This document shows positions 17,090 through 24,685 of a stretch of 33,573 bases of DNA, piece after piece. The notes beneath the pieces were generated by a model. It ran no database searches. It saw nothing but the letters and a program-made list of their open reading frames with translations, and was not told where the DNA came from. Position 1 is the stretch's first letter; each line of letters opens with the position of its first letter. The stretch comes from Pseudomonadota bacterium (lineage in GTDB: Bacteria; Myxococcota_A; UBA796; SXON01), in the NCBI GenBank assembly GCA_030685065.1, contig JAUXQH010000113.1:1-33573 (forward strand), in the 5' to 3' direction. Position numbers and translations under genes: made by a program.

Positions 17090-18988
17090 ATGCGCATGCG
17101 CTCGTCCCCCCTCCTGTTCCTCGTCGCCGCCTCGCTTTCTCCGGGTTGCCAGGACTACGATCTGGAGGCCCACAAGGACGCCGACGCGGACGACACCGCG
17201 ACCGGGGAGACCGATGCGCCCGTCGAGATCGACTACTCCGACATCTGTGATGGGCTCGCGGGCGCGCCGCACGAGGTGCCGCTGAACGAGGAGTGCGCGG
17301 TCGAGCTCCAGACGGCCACCTTCACCCCCGTGGTCGAGTACCACTACGGCACCACGTCGTTCTGCGGGCCTCCGGCGGTCGGCCAGATCGTGGACAGCAA
17401 CGGCTCGGGCGCGATCGACAGCGGCGACATGCCGGCGATCGTCATCTTTCAAGGCGGCGAGACCGGGACCGACGGAGGCCGGGTGGTGGCCGTCAAGGGC
17501 GACAACTCGGGCGTCTACTGGGAGAGCGAGGCGGGGATGGGCCAGGACGGGGGCTTCGCGATCGGAGACCTCGACGGGGATGGTTGGCCCGAGGTCGTCG
17601 TGGGCGGCGTCACCACGGTGCACGCGCTCGACGGCCGAACCGGCGCCGTGCTGTGGGAGTCGCCGAACATCGCGCGCGCGCTCGATCCCCTCGGCTACAA
17701 CCACCCCTCGATCTCCGACATGGATCACGACGGCCACCCCGAGGTGACCGTCGGCAGCGCGATCCTCAATCACGACGGCTCCGTGCGCGGCCGCGGCAAC
17801 CTGGGCATGGGCGCGGCGGCCCTCGAGGGCAACTCCGACTACAGCACCTACGGCGCGCTCTCCGTGCCGGTCGACCTCGACGGCGACGGCGTGGAGGAGC
17901 TGGTGACCGGCAACGCCGCCTACGACCCGGACGGCTCGGTGAAGTGGCAGAACGACGGCCGCGACGGCCTCATCGCCGTGGCGGACTTCGACGGGGACGG
18001 AGAGGGAGAGATCGTCAAGACGAGCGGCTGGTACATCACCGGCATGGAGTCCGACGGCACCGAGGTCTGGGGGCCCATCAACTACGGGTTCTACGGCGTG
18101 AACGTCGGGCCCCCCTCCATCGACGACCTCGACGCGGACGGGGTCCCCGAGATCGTGTTCGCCGCCCAGGACATCCTCGTCGCGATGGCGTGGGGCGGCC
18201 GCGAGGTGTGGCGAGCGAGCGTGGACGATGCGTCCGGCGCGGCGGGCGCCGTGCTCTTCGACTTCGAGATGGACGGCTACCCCGAGGTGCTCTACGCCGA
18301 CGAGTCGAGCGTCCAGTTCCTGTCCGGGCTCGACGGCACGGTGAAGATGACCTCCAACGAGCACGGCAGCGTCACGCGCGTGGAGACGCCCATCGTCGCG
18401 GACGTCGACAATGACGGGCACGTCGAGATCGTCGTGGGCCACTGCACGTGGAACAAGTCCTTCACCGTGTATGGGGACGCCGACAACAGCTGGCCCCCCG
18501 GACGCAAGATCTGGAACCAGCACGGCTATTCGATCACGAACGTCGGAGATGAGGGCGAGATCCCTGTCACTTGTGAGCCGAATTGGCCGGAACACAACAG
18601 CTTCCGCTCGGGGGACGTTGGCCAGCCCCCCGGCGACTACGTGGATGTGCAGGCCGAGATCTTCGACGTGTGCGAATCGGAGTGCGCGTCGGGCAAGGTG
18701 TACGTGGGCGCCTGGGTCAAGAACGCGGGCAACCTCGAAGCGCCCGCTGGTATCGCCGTGAGCGTGCGCGCTGGCGCCGGCGGCTCCATCGTCGCGACGC
18801 AGTACACCACCCTCCCGGTGGTCTCCGGAGCGACGGGGGAAGCCCTGTTCTTCGAGGTCGATCCGAGCGCGCTCGGCGGTCTGGAGCCCATCGTCGAAGT
18901 CGACGCCGACGCCGCCGGCTCGGGCGCGCTGTTCGAGTGTGACGAGGGAAACAACGTCCACGGATGGAATGCGCCGGTCTGTCCGTGA
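17090..18988 (+). CDS. FG-GAP/VCBS beta-propeller lipoprotein
   Basis: A 632-residue predicted lipoprotein with leader MRMRSSPLLFLVAASLSPGC (Cys20) and an Asp/Thr-rich spacer. Residues about 70-480 contain repeated DxDGDGxxEx motifs (DLDGDGWPEVVVG, DLDGDGVEELVTG, DFDGDGEGEIVKT, DLDADGVPEIVFA, DVDNDGHVEIVVG), the calcium loops of a seven-bladed FG-GAP propeller. The stretch RKIWNQHGYSITNV is, to my knowledge, common in myxobacterial proteins of this type. The C-terminal 110 residues look like a CARDB-type beta-sandwich (VYVGAWVKNAGNLEAPAG). Either ATG 17090 or 17096 could be used; a GCTATTGA lies 14 bases before the first. Likely cell-surface adhesion or binding; ligand unknown. Confidence 0.85.
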   Translation: MRMRSSPLLFLVAASLSPGCQDYDLEAHKDADADDTATGETDAPVEIDYSDICDGLAGAPHEVPLNEECAVELQTATFTPVVEYHYGTTSFCGPPAVGQIVDSNGSGAIDSGDMPAIVIFQGGETGTDGGRVVAVKGDNSGVYWESEAGMGQDGGFAIGDLDGDGWPEVVVGGVTTVHALDGRTGAVLWESPNIARALDPLGYNHPSISDMDHDGHPEVTVGSAILNHDGSVRGRGNLGMGAAALEGNSDYSTYGALSVPVDLDGDGVEELVTGNAAYDPDGSVKWQNDGRDGLIAVADFDGDGEGEIVKTSGWYITGMESDGTEVWGPINYGFYGVNVGPPSIDDLDADGVPEIVFAAQDILVAMAWGGREVWRASVDDASGAAGAVLFDFEMDGYPEVLYADESSVQFLSGLDGTVKMTSNEHGSVTRVETPIVADVDNDGHVEIVVGHCTWNKSFTVYGDADNSWPPGRKIWNQHGYSITNVGDEGEIPVTCEPNWPEHNSFRSGDVGQPPGDYVDVQAEIFDVCESECASGKVYVGAWVKNAGNLEAPAGIAVSVRAGAGGSIVATQYTTLPVVSGATGEALFFEVDPSALGGLEPIVEVDADAAGSGALFECDEGNNVHGWNAPVCP

Positions 18989-19094
18989 CCCTCGTCGTCG
19001 TGCGGGAGGTCGAGCGTGGGCGGGAGAGATCGTTCGGATCCCTCTCAGGTCCCCCGCTGCGCGTGCCGATGGGCTCCATACCCTGGGAGCTCCG

Positions 19095-20255
19095 ATGAGC
19101 ATCGACGTGCGCCTCCTCAGCAACCGTGACGACGCCCTCCGCCTCCGGGATCTCGTCTACGGTACCTACGGGCTCACGTACCACCGCGACATCATGTACG
19201 ACCCCGAGCGGCTCCTGGAGCGCAACCGGACGCAGGCCATCACCTCGTTGATCGCGATCGACTCGGACACCGACCGCGTGGTGGGTCACCTCGCGCTGAT
19301 CCGGCCCTGGTTCGAGATCGCGGATCCCCTCCCCGCCGGGCGCGGACCGGCCGTCGTCGAGGTCGGGCTCTCCATCGTCGAGCCTCAGCGTCGTGGCCAA
19401 CAGGTGCAGAACACGCTCGCGCTCGCGGCCGTTCTCGACGTCGGCGCCAACAACCCAGAACTGCGCGGCTTCTACATGAAGTGCCTGACCAGCCACCCCT
19501 ACTCGCAGCGATCGGCACGACGCTTCCTGGGCCGCGCCACCGCGCTGTTTCCGGCGGGCGTGCCCGCCTGGGTCCGCGCGGACAGCGCAGCCAAGAGCGC
19601 CCCTTCTGAGAGCGCCCGTTCTGAGAGCGTCGCTGCCGAGGGCGCCCCTACGACCACGGTCCTCTTGCACTGCCCGTACCGGGAGCACGCCCCGCGAGAG
19701 GTCCCCTTCCCCGTCGCCCATGTCGGGATGGCGGAGGAGATCTACGGGAGCCTGGGCCTCGAGCGGCGAGCCCGCCCCGTACGCGACACACCGGGGGCGG
19801 TGCGCGGCACCCGCAAGGACACCCGCATCGCGACGTGGTTCGACGGGGCCCGCCGCCAGGGCGTCGTCTGGGTACGCGAGACGGGCGGCGACCTGGTGGA
19901 GGCCGCTCTCGATCGTGTGAGGTGGCTGCTCGGCGGGCACATGGAGCACATCACGCTGCTCCTGCCGCTCGACTCGGACGCCGCGGCGCGGGCGGTGCCC
20001 GCGTTGGAGGCAGCGGGGATGTTCGTCGGCGGGCTCATTCCGGACCTCGAGGGCGTGGACACGCTGGTCCTCGAGCGGGTCGAGGCCGCGGACACGCGGC
20101 TCGACGGCATCGGCCTGGTCGGGGAGGACGCCGAGCGGCTCCGCGACCGGGTGGTCGCGGCCTGGCAGCGCTCTCGCGCCATCACGATGGCCCCGGCGCT
20201 GGATGCGCCCGGGCGGATCAGCCCACGCCCACCGGCAGTGCCCACAGCCCCGTGA
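19095..20255 (+). CDS. GNAT-like acyltransferase domain protein
   Basis: A 386-residue cytosolic protein. Residues 1-170 fit a GNAT N-acetyltransferase: VVGHLALIRPW is the central beta strand and VEVGLSIVEPQRRGQQVQN the acetyl-CoA motif A, though QxxGxG/A reads RRGQQV. The opening TYHRDIMYDPERLLE resembles GNAT-like proteins often found beside anti-sigma kinases in other bacteria; none is seen here. A repetitive Ser/Ala/Glu linker (168-182) leads to a second alpha/beta domain of unknown role. ATG at 19095 follows TACCCTGGGAG, which could serve as a promoter end or a ribosome site. The gene's last 38 bases overlap the 3' end of the opposite cyclase gene. Confidence 0.7.
   Translation: MSIDVRLLSNRDDALRLRDLVYGTYGLTYHRDIMYDPERLLERNRTQAITSLIAIDSDTDRVVGHLALIRPWFEIADPLPAGRGPAVVEVGLSIVEPQRRGQQVQNTLALAAVLDVGANNPELRGFYMKCLTSHPYSQRSARRFLGRATALFPAGVPAWVRADSAAKSAPSESARSESVAAEGAPTTTVLLHCPYREHAPREVPFPVAHVGMAEEIYGSLGLERRARPVRDTPGAVRGTRKDTRIATWFDGARRQGVVWVRETGGDLVEAALDRVRWLLGGHMEHITLLLPLDSDAAARAVPALEAAGMFVGGLIPDLEGVDTLVLERVEAADTRLDGIGLVGEDAERLRDRVVAAWQRSRAITMAPALDAPGRISPRPPAVPTAP
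19595..19639 (+). repeat. 15-bp coding minisatellite (three units)
   Basis: Three head-to-tail 15-base units, GAGCGCCCCTTCTGA, GAGCGCCCGTTCTGA and GAGCGTCGCTGCCGA, encode the interdomain linker SAPSE-SARSE-SVAAE of the GNAT-like protein. Copy number could vary without shifting the frame. Confidence 0.75.
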
Positions 20256-22263
20256 CCGTGTGGCGCCCGCGGAGCACCACGTACTCCACGCACACCACGT
20301 CCGGGAGGTCTCCGCACGCGCGAACCGCCTCCTCGGTGAGCCACACCGCACCCGCCGGCGTGAGCTCCTCCAGCCGTGCGCAGGTGTTCACGGCGTCGCC
20401 GATCACGGTGTACTCCATCCGCGACTCCGTTCCGACATTACCAAGGATTACTCTTCCGAAGTGGATGGCGTGGCGCACCTGGATCTCCGCGAAGGCCGGG
20501 GCCTCCGTCCGGAGCCGCGGACGTTGGGCGACGAGGCTGCGTTGCATCTCCAACGCGGCATCCGCAGCCCGCGCCACGGGGTGACGCCCGCTGGCGTCCG
20601 TGCGGAAGACCACGAGGATACCGTCGCCGATGCGCTTGTCGACGATGCCGCCGTGCCGCACGATGATCGGGTCGGAGATGCCGAACCACGCGTTGAGCCC
20701 CCGTACCACCGCCGCCGGCTCGCACGAGGCGCTCGTGGTCGTGAAGCCGGCCACGTCACAGAACATGACCGCGAGGTCCTCCTCGTGCCCGCCCAGCCGG
20801 AGCGCCGCCTCGGGGTGGAGGCGCACGTCATCCGCCACGGCGGCGGGCAGGTACTGCCGGAACTTGCGGTTGATGAGCAGCTCCTCCTGGACCTGCCGGA
20901 AGAGGCGGGCGTTGCTCAGCGCCGCGCCGACCGCCGCGCCGACGGCCTGGAGGAGGTCGCGGTCGCGAATGGTGAGCGCCTCGGTGGGGTCGATCCCCCG
21001 GTCGACCACGAGGAGCCCCAGGGGAACCCCGCGGCCGAGGATCGGCGCGACGACGAAGGCGACCGAGCGCAACGAGAGCATCACTTCGCGGTTCTGCGGG
21101 AGGAGGTTGTCCGCGAACGCAGGAATGTCGGTGACGAGCTGGGTGCCGCCGCTGCGGACGACGCGACCGAAGAGGCGCTCGTCCGTACCCGTCGGGTCGA
21201 GGGAGAGCTCGAGCGCTTCCACCCGCCCGGTCTGGTCCCCGAACCCGAACGAACGCGCATCGGTGAGTACGCCCCGCAGCACGTCGACGCGGAAAAGCAG
21301 CGCGCGCTGGTACCCGAGCGCGGTCGACAGCTGGGCGAGCACCGCGCGAACGAGCTCGTCCTCGTCGAGCACCGCCCTCGTGGCCTCGACGACGCGCTGG
21401 AGAGCCTGGAGCTCCTGCACACGCCGCGCGTTGCGCTCCAGGAGGTCCTGCAGCTCCTCCGCGGGCGTGCCGGTGAGCGCGGTGGCGTCACTCCCGCGGC
21501 CCTGTCCCAGGGGCCCCGCGTTCGCGAGGCCGAGCGCCGCCAACACGGCTCCAGCCGACCCGAACCAGGGTGTCAGCTCCGGCGCGCCGAGGAGCCAGGC
21601 GGCGACGGACGCGACCGCCAGTCCGCAGCCGACGGCGAGCGCCGGGCCCACCCAGGTGGGGCGCTCGACCCAGCGCGCCTCGTACTCGCACCGGGCGTCG
21701 CCGCGGTGGACGCAGCGGGGGTGCGCGACCCAGGCGGCGGGGAGCCCGAACACCTCGGGGACCGCTTCGAGGACGCCGCGCCGGTTCCCGCAGAACAACG
21801 GATCGTCGGGGGCGGACGGGTCGCCCACGAAGGTGGCGCGGAGGGCGCCCCGGCCGAGCGAGACCATTTCCCAGCGGGTGATGCGCGAGTAGCGTGAGGT
21901 GATGGCCCCGAGGCCCTCGTAGGCGCGTCGGGGCGTCAGCAGGCCGCGCATCAGCAGGCGCTCGGGCCCCATCATCCCGGGGCGCGCGAGGGCCCGCCCT
22001 GCCCGGTAGATCACGTCCGGATCGCCGGTAGCCTCCACCATCGCGCGGTTGAGGCCGAGGATCAGGCTCGCGGAGAACCAACGATCGGGATCCTCCAGCA
22101 CCTCGAGCGTCGTGCCCAGGCGCCCCACGAGCTCACGGAGCGGCTCGGCGCCGAATTGGCGTTCGTAGAACCGGAGCAGCGGCTTGAGAACACGAGAGTT
22201 GAGCTGCTGTGGACAGTCCAGCCAGGGATCGGCCTGCGCCGTCGCCTCCGCCCTACCCGGCAT
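20218..22263 (-). CDS. V4R-like / GAF / class III adenylate-guanylate cyclase
   Basis: A 681-residue signalling enzyme. The N-terminal ~200 residues end in HPRCVHRGDARCEYEARW, the CxxxGDxxCxY pattern of V4R-type small-molecule-binding domains (tentative). Two hydrophobic helices (about 206-248), a coiled coil (266-298) and a GAF domain (299-455) follow. The cyclase domain (495-670) has metal Asp503 and Asp547, Lys543, Asp623, Asn626 and Arg630, so it should be active. ATG 22263 overlaps the methyltransferase stop by 11 bp; an in-frame ATG at 22323 would overlap by 71 bp and is less likely. It converges with the GNAT gene with a 38-bp overlap. Confidence 0.85.
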   Translation of the reverse strand: MPGRAEATAQADPWLDCPQQLNSRVLKPLLRFYERQFGAEPLRELVGRLGTTLEVLEDPDRWFSASLILGLNRAMVEATGDPDVIYRAGRALARPGMMGPERLLMRGLLTPRRAYEGLGAITSRYSRITRWEMVSLGRGALRATFVGDPSAPDDPLFCGNRRGVLEAVPEVFGLPAAWVAHPRCVHRGDARCEYEARWVERPTWVGPALAVGCGLAVASVAAWLLGAPELTPWFGSAGAVLAALGLANAGPLGQGRGSDATALTGTPAEELQDLLERNARRVQELQALQRVVEATRAVLDEDELVRAVLAQLSTALGYQRALLFRVDVLRGVLTDARSFGFGDQTGRVEALELSLDPTGTDERLFGRVVRSGGTQLVTDIPAFADNLLPQNREVMLSLRSVAFVVAPILGRGVPLGLLVVDRGIDPTEALTIRDRDLLQAVGAAVGAALSNARLFRQVQEELLINRKFRQYLPAAVADDVRLHPEAALRLGGHEEDLAVMFCDVAGFTTTSASCEPAAVVRGLNAWFGISDPIIVRHGGIVDKRIGDGILVVFRTDASGRHPVARAADAALEMQRSLVAQRPRLRTEAPAFAEIQVRHAIHFGRVILGNVGTESRMEYTVIGDAVNTCARLEELTPAGAVWLTEEAVRACGDLPDVVCVEYVVLRGRHTVTGLWALPVGVG

Positions 22264-23044
22264 CGGGGACGCGTGCCCAGGCTCCGTAGCCGAGCGCCTG
22301 CCCGAAGAAGCCGGGCGACTCATGCAGGACGCGAAGCTCGCGCACCACCGCCGCGACCTCCGCTGGCTCGATCCAGGGGGGCCCGAGGACCTGCGCCTTG
22401 AAGCCGAGGGTCACCGCTACGAACGCGGCGCCGCCCACGTCCTCGCTGGAGAAGGTGTAGACCCGGGCGGCGGGTGACTCGAGCCCCGCGTCGTGAAGGA
22501 GGGCCTTCAGCTTGCGACCGACCTCACGATCGCCGCCGCGGGCGGCCTGCGCTTGGCGAGAGGCGCGGAGGAGCGCGGGGAGGCCACTGGGCGCCGGATA
22601 CACGACCAGCCCACCGTCATCGGTGTCGACCAGCGCGATGGTGCCCCCGGGGCGGGTGACCCGCCGCATCTCCGCGAGGGCCTCGGCCGGGGCGTCGAGG
22701 TGCTGGAAGAGGAAGCGTGCGTAGGCGAAGTCGACCGAGGCGTCCGGGAGCGGGATGCGGGCGGCCGTCCCTGCGCGGAAGGTGACGCGGGCGCCGACCG
22801 TCGCCGCGTGAGCCGACGCGATTTCGAGGAGCGCCGGATCCGCGTCAACGCCGGTCACCTTGCCGAGGGGCAAGAGATCCTGGGCGGCCCAGGCCGCGAA
22901 GAACCCGGGGCCGCACCCCACGTCCAGCAGGTGGTGATGGGGACGTAGACCGGCCCGCGCGAGGAAATCAAGCTCGAGCGGGCGCACGAGCCGAACTTGC
23001 GCCTCCAGACGTGCGAGCTCCGCCGGACCGTCCAGACTCTCCAT
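22253..23044 (-). CDS. Class I SAM-dependent methyltransferase
   Basis: A 263-residue Rossmann-fold methyltransferase. Motif I is LLDVGCGPGFFAAW, the acidic post-I position is VTGVDADP, and motif IV is PLPDASVDFAYARFLFQHL, followed by EMRRVTRPGGTIALVD. The substrate is unknown; the type resembles UbiE/Methyltransf_11 proteins acting on small molecules. The frame is open to 23203, but the part before Met 23044 is Ser/Ala-rich and holds a pair of direct repeats that look regulatory, so the shorter start is preferred, without a clear ribosome site. The next gene downstream, the V4R/GAF cyclase, starts inside its last codons, suggesting one transcript. Confidence 0.85.
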   Translation of the reverse strand: MESLDGPAELARLEAQVRLVRPLELDFLARAGLRPHHHLLDVGCGPGFFAAWAAQDLLPLGKVTGVDADPALLEIASAHAATVGARVTFRAGTAARIPLPDASVDFAYARFLFQHLDAPAEALAEMRRVTRPGGTIALVDTDDGGLVVYPAPSGLPALLRASRQAQAARGGDREVGRKLKALLHDAGLESPAARVYTFSSEDVGGAAFVAVTLGFKAQVLGPPWIEPAEVAAVVRELRVLHESPGFFGQALGYGAWARVPDAG

Positions 23045-23087
23045 CCGGTAGCTGTCCGTACGCCCCCCGCCCGGTAGGCTCGAATCA

Positions 23088-23120
23088 TCCGACGCCGAAA
23101 TACTCGCTTCCGACGCCGAT
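23088..23120 (-). promoter_or_regulatory. Direct repeats TCCGACGCCGA, 21-bp spacing
   Basis: TCCGACGCCGAAA at 23088 and TCCGACGCCGATA at 23109 are spaced 21 bp, two helical turns, 44-76 bases upstream of the methyltransferase start. This geometry fits a regulator binding one DNA face, but no regulator is identified. Confidence 0.35.
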
Positions 23121-23195
23121 AATGCTGTCCTGATCGCGGCGGGGGTACTCGTCACGGGCTCTCTTCGAACTGGAACGCTACGCGGAAGCGCACGT

Positions 23196-23220
23196 GGGGT
23201 CAAGTGGGAACGGGGTCAAG
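23196..23220 (+). repeat. Two GGGGTCAAG repeats, 16-bp period
   Basis: GGGGTCAAG occurs at 23196-23204 and 23212-23220. Such GGGGTCA-rich short repeats can flank REP-associated transposases in some bacteria, but no transposase is adjacent here, so the origin is unclear. Confidence 0.35.
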
Positions 23221-23291
23221 GCTGAGGCGGAGGCGGAGCGCTGGGGCCGGGGCGGGTGGTCTCGCGGGGGCAGAGCACGTTCTTGCGGGCT

Positions 23292-23310
23292 ATCTGAACA
23301 TCGTTTAGAT
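23292..23310. promoter_or_regulatory. TetR-type palindromic operator
   Basis: ATCTGAACATCGTTTAGAT is a 19-base palindrome matching in 7 of 9 arm positions (ATCTnAACn-T-nGTTnAGAT). The AAC-3-GTT core is typical of TetR/AcrR operators. It lies 8 bases before the ATG of a TetR-like relic, as an autoregulatory site would. Confidence 0.45.
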
Positions 23311-23318
23311 GGCTGACC

Positions 23319-23480
23319 ATGAGCAACCCCCTCACCGCGCAGGCACCCCGGAAGAGGTCCTACCACTTCGGTCGCGGGACGCGATGCGCTCCGCGGTCGC
23401 CGCGTCGGTGCTCGCCGAGGTGAAGAAGGCGTCCCTCGCTGCCGGGAGGGCTGGCGCCCGCACGCAGCTTCGACAGAAAT
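23319..23480 (+). pseudogene. Apparent TetR-family regulator relic
   Basis: From ATG 23319 the frame reads MSNPLTAQAPRKRSYHFGRG, close to the RKRSYHHGDL start of many TetR regulators. The frame then shifts: the next helix (RDAMRSAVAASVLAEV) and a SLAAGRAGART stretch resembling the SLREVARRAGVS turn continue in the overlapping frame that begins at 23309. The rest of the gene is absent; the SGNH gene starts on the other strand at 23517. The palindrome just upstream supports the reading. Identification rests on a short stretch only. Confidence 0.35.
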
Positions 23481-23516
23481 CGCCTCGGCGCCGTGGGCGG
23501 CCCCCCTCTCCGCTCC

Positions 23517-24536
23517 TTAGCCTCTCCCGCGCCTCCGCCGCCGGTCGGCCGAGCCTCCCGCGGGCGTCAACGCGGGGGGCGACAGCAACTGCGCCTCGCC
23601 TGCGCGTGCGCGCCGGACCACGTCGGAGAAAGCCGCTCCCAACACCCGGTGGCCGGCCGCGTTGGGGTGCCAGGGGTCGCGCCCACCCGGCAGGAAGAAG
23701 TCCACCTGCCCCGACGCCCGCAGGTAAGGGAGCGCGCTGGCGAAGGGCACGCCGCTGTCGAGGGTCAACTGTTGGAGGTTGGAGTGGTTGGCCATCTCGT
23801 TCACGCAATAGACCGCGGGAAGCGCAGCGCGCTCGGCGCACGCGATCGGATCGGCGTCGGCGAGAACATGAACGGGCAAACCGAAGACCAGGAGCGGCAC
23901 CCCCAGGGCGCGGGCGGTGGCGACCATGCTGTCGAGGGCATCCTGAACCAGGACGAGGTCTGACGGGTCGGCGGGCTGTAGCTCCCGCGCGAGCTTCGCC
24001 CCGAGCCAGCGGCGAGCAATCGCGGAGTGCGGCTGCAACCACCCCCACCCGACGCCGCGACCATCCACCGCCACGGGGTCGTCCTCTTCGTGGAGGCGCA
24101 GGATCCGCGTGGGGTAGCTGTCGTTGGAGAACAACGCGTAGACCAGCAGATCGGGCGAGAGCGCTGGCGCCTGCTCCGCCAGGGTCCCCGCGATCTGCTC
24201 CGCGTCGTATCCAGGCACGCCGAAATTGAGGATCTCGACGCCTTCGGACTCCGCCAGGCGGGTCCAGGTCTCCTCGGCTCCCACCCCGACGCCGTACGTG
24301 ACCGAGTCGCCGAAGGCCAACACCCGGAACCCCTTCTTGGGGCCGGGCTCGCGCTCGCGAAACCCGAGACTGTTCAGCTCGTCACGCGGATCCATGCCAA
24401 ATTTGCGCGGCAATGGAAGCAGCTCGAGGCCGGCCTTCGCTTCCTCTTGGAGGAAATGAAGCTCGAGGAGCCCGACCAACAGGAGCGCCGGGACGCAGCC
24501 AAGGCCCAGCGCGGCGATGCGACGGCGAAAGGTCAT
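23517..24536 (-). CDS. SGNH/GDSL-family hydrolase, membrane-anchored (second copy)
   Basis: A 339-residue predicted esterase. MTFRRR plus a hydrophobic helix (8-25) forms a signal-anchor. The nucleophile is Ser78 in LAFGDSVTYGVG, and the catalytic pair is Asp287/His290 in DPWHPNAAGH. GFRVLAFGDSVTYG and the SNDSYP stretch fit the subgroup often linked to polysaccharide acylation, but the substrate is not known. The frame is open to 24731; the ATG at 24536 is chosen because the signal-anchor follows it. It lies 148 bases downstream of the CotH gene with a frameshifted micro-ORF in between, probably one transcript. The arginine-rich C-terminus (RRRRRGRG) is odd. Confidence 0.86.
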   Translation of the reverse strand: MTFRRRIAALGLGCVPALLLVGLLELHFLQEEAKAGLELLPLPRKFGMDPRDELNSLGFREREPGPKKGFRVLAFGDSVTYGVGVGAEETWTRLAESEGVEILNFGVPGYDAEQIAGTLAEQAPALSPDLLVYALFSNDSYPTRILRLHEEDDPVAVDGRGVGWGWLQPHSAIARRWLGAKLARELQPADPSDLVLVQDALDSMVATARALGVPLLVFGLPVHVLADADPIACAERAALPAVYCVNEMANHSNLQQLTLDSGVPFASALPYLRASGQVDFFLPGGRDPWHPNAAGHRVLGAAFSDVVRRARAGEAQLLSPPALTPAGGSADRRRRRGRG

Positions 24537-24552
24537 CGGCCGGAGCGGTAAC

Positions 24553-24685
24553 CTACGCCCGTGCCGCCCGCCGCCCGGGAGTTGAGCCAAGCACCGCCTC
24601 GGCGCGCAGCCCCAGCTCCTCGGCGCGGGCCTCCGCGAGCTCCGCGCTGCGTTGCACGAGCGCTTCCCTGCTCTTTGTCGGACAT
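24553..24685 (-). pseudogene. Frameshifted micro-ORF coupled to the CotH gene
   Basis: An ATG at 24685 overlaps the CotH stop as TGATG, a typical coupled start. The opening codons give MSDKEQ. Dropping one base from the GGG run (CCC at 24666-24668 on the plus strand) would continue as EALVQRSAELAEARAEELGL and on to a TAG at 24553, about 43 residues, helical, with strong G/C third-position bias. As written, the frame instead runs through Arg/Gly-rich sequence to a TGA at 24533-24535. It is either a decayed small gene or a sequencing error in a short homopolymer. Confidence 0.35.

Larger units (their letters stand above)
23045..23516. other. Gene-poor spacer with repeats, operator-like palindrome and TetR relic
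   Basis: No intact gene is credible in this 472-base stretch, where ORFs are short, arginine-rich or frameshifted. It carries the direct repeats, the GGGGTCAAG pair, the palindrome and the TetR-like remnant listed separately. Base composition is less G/C-rich than in the neighbouring genes around 23080-23130 and 23290-23310. Confidence 0.6.

Noticed and set aside
22263..22323. Upstream ATG at 22323 for the V4R/GAF cyclase
   Set aside because: It would overlap the methyltransferase gene by 71 bp and adds a low-complexity stretch; ATG 22263 gives a short overlap. Neither has a strong ribosome site, so the choice is not certain.
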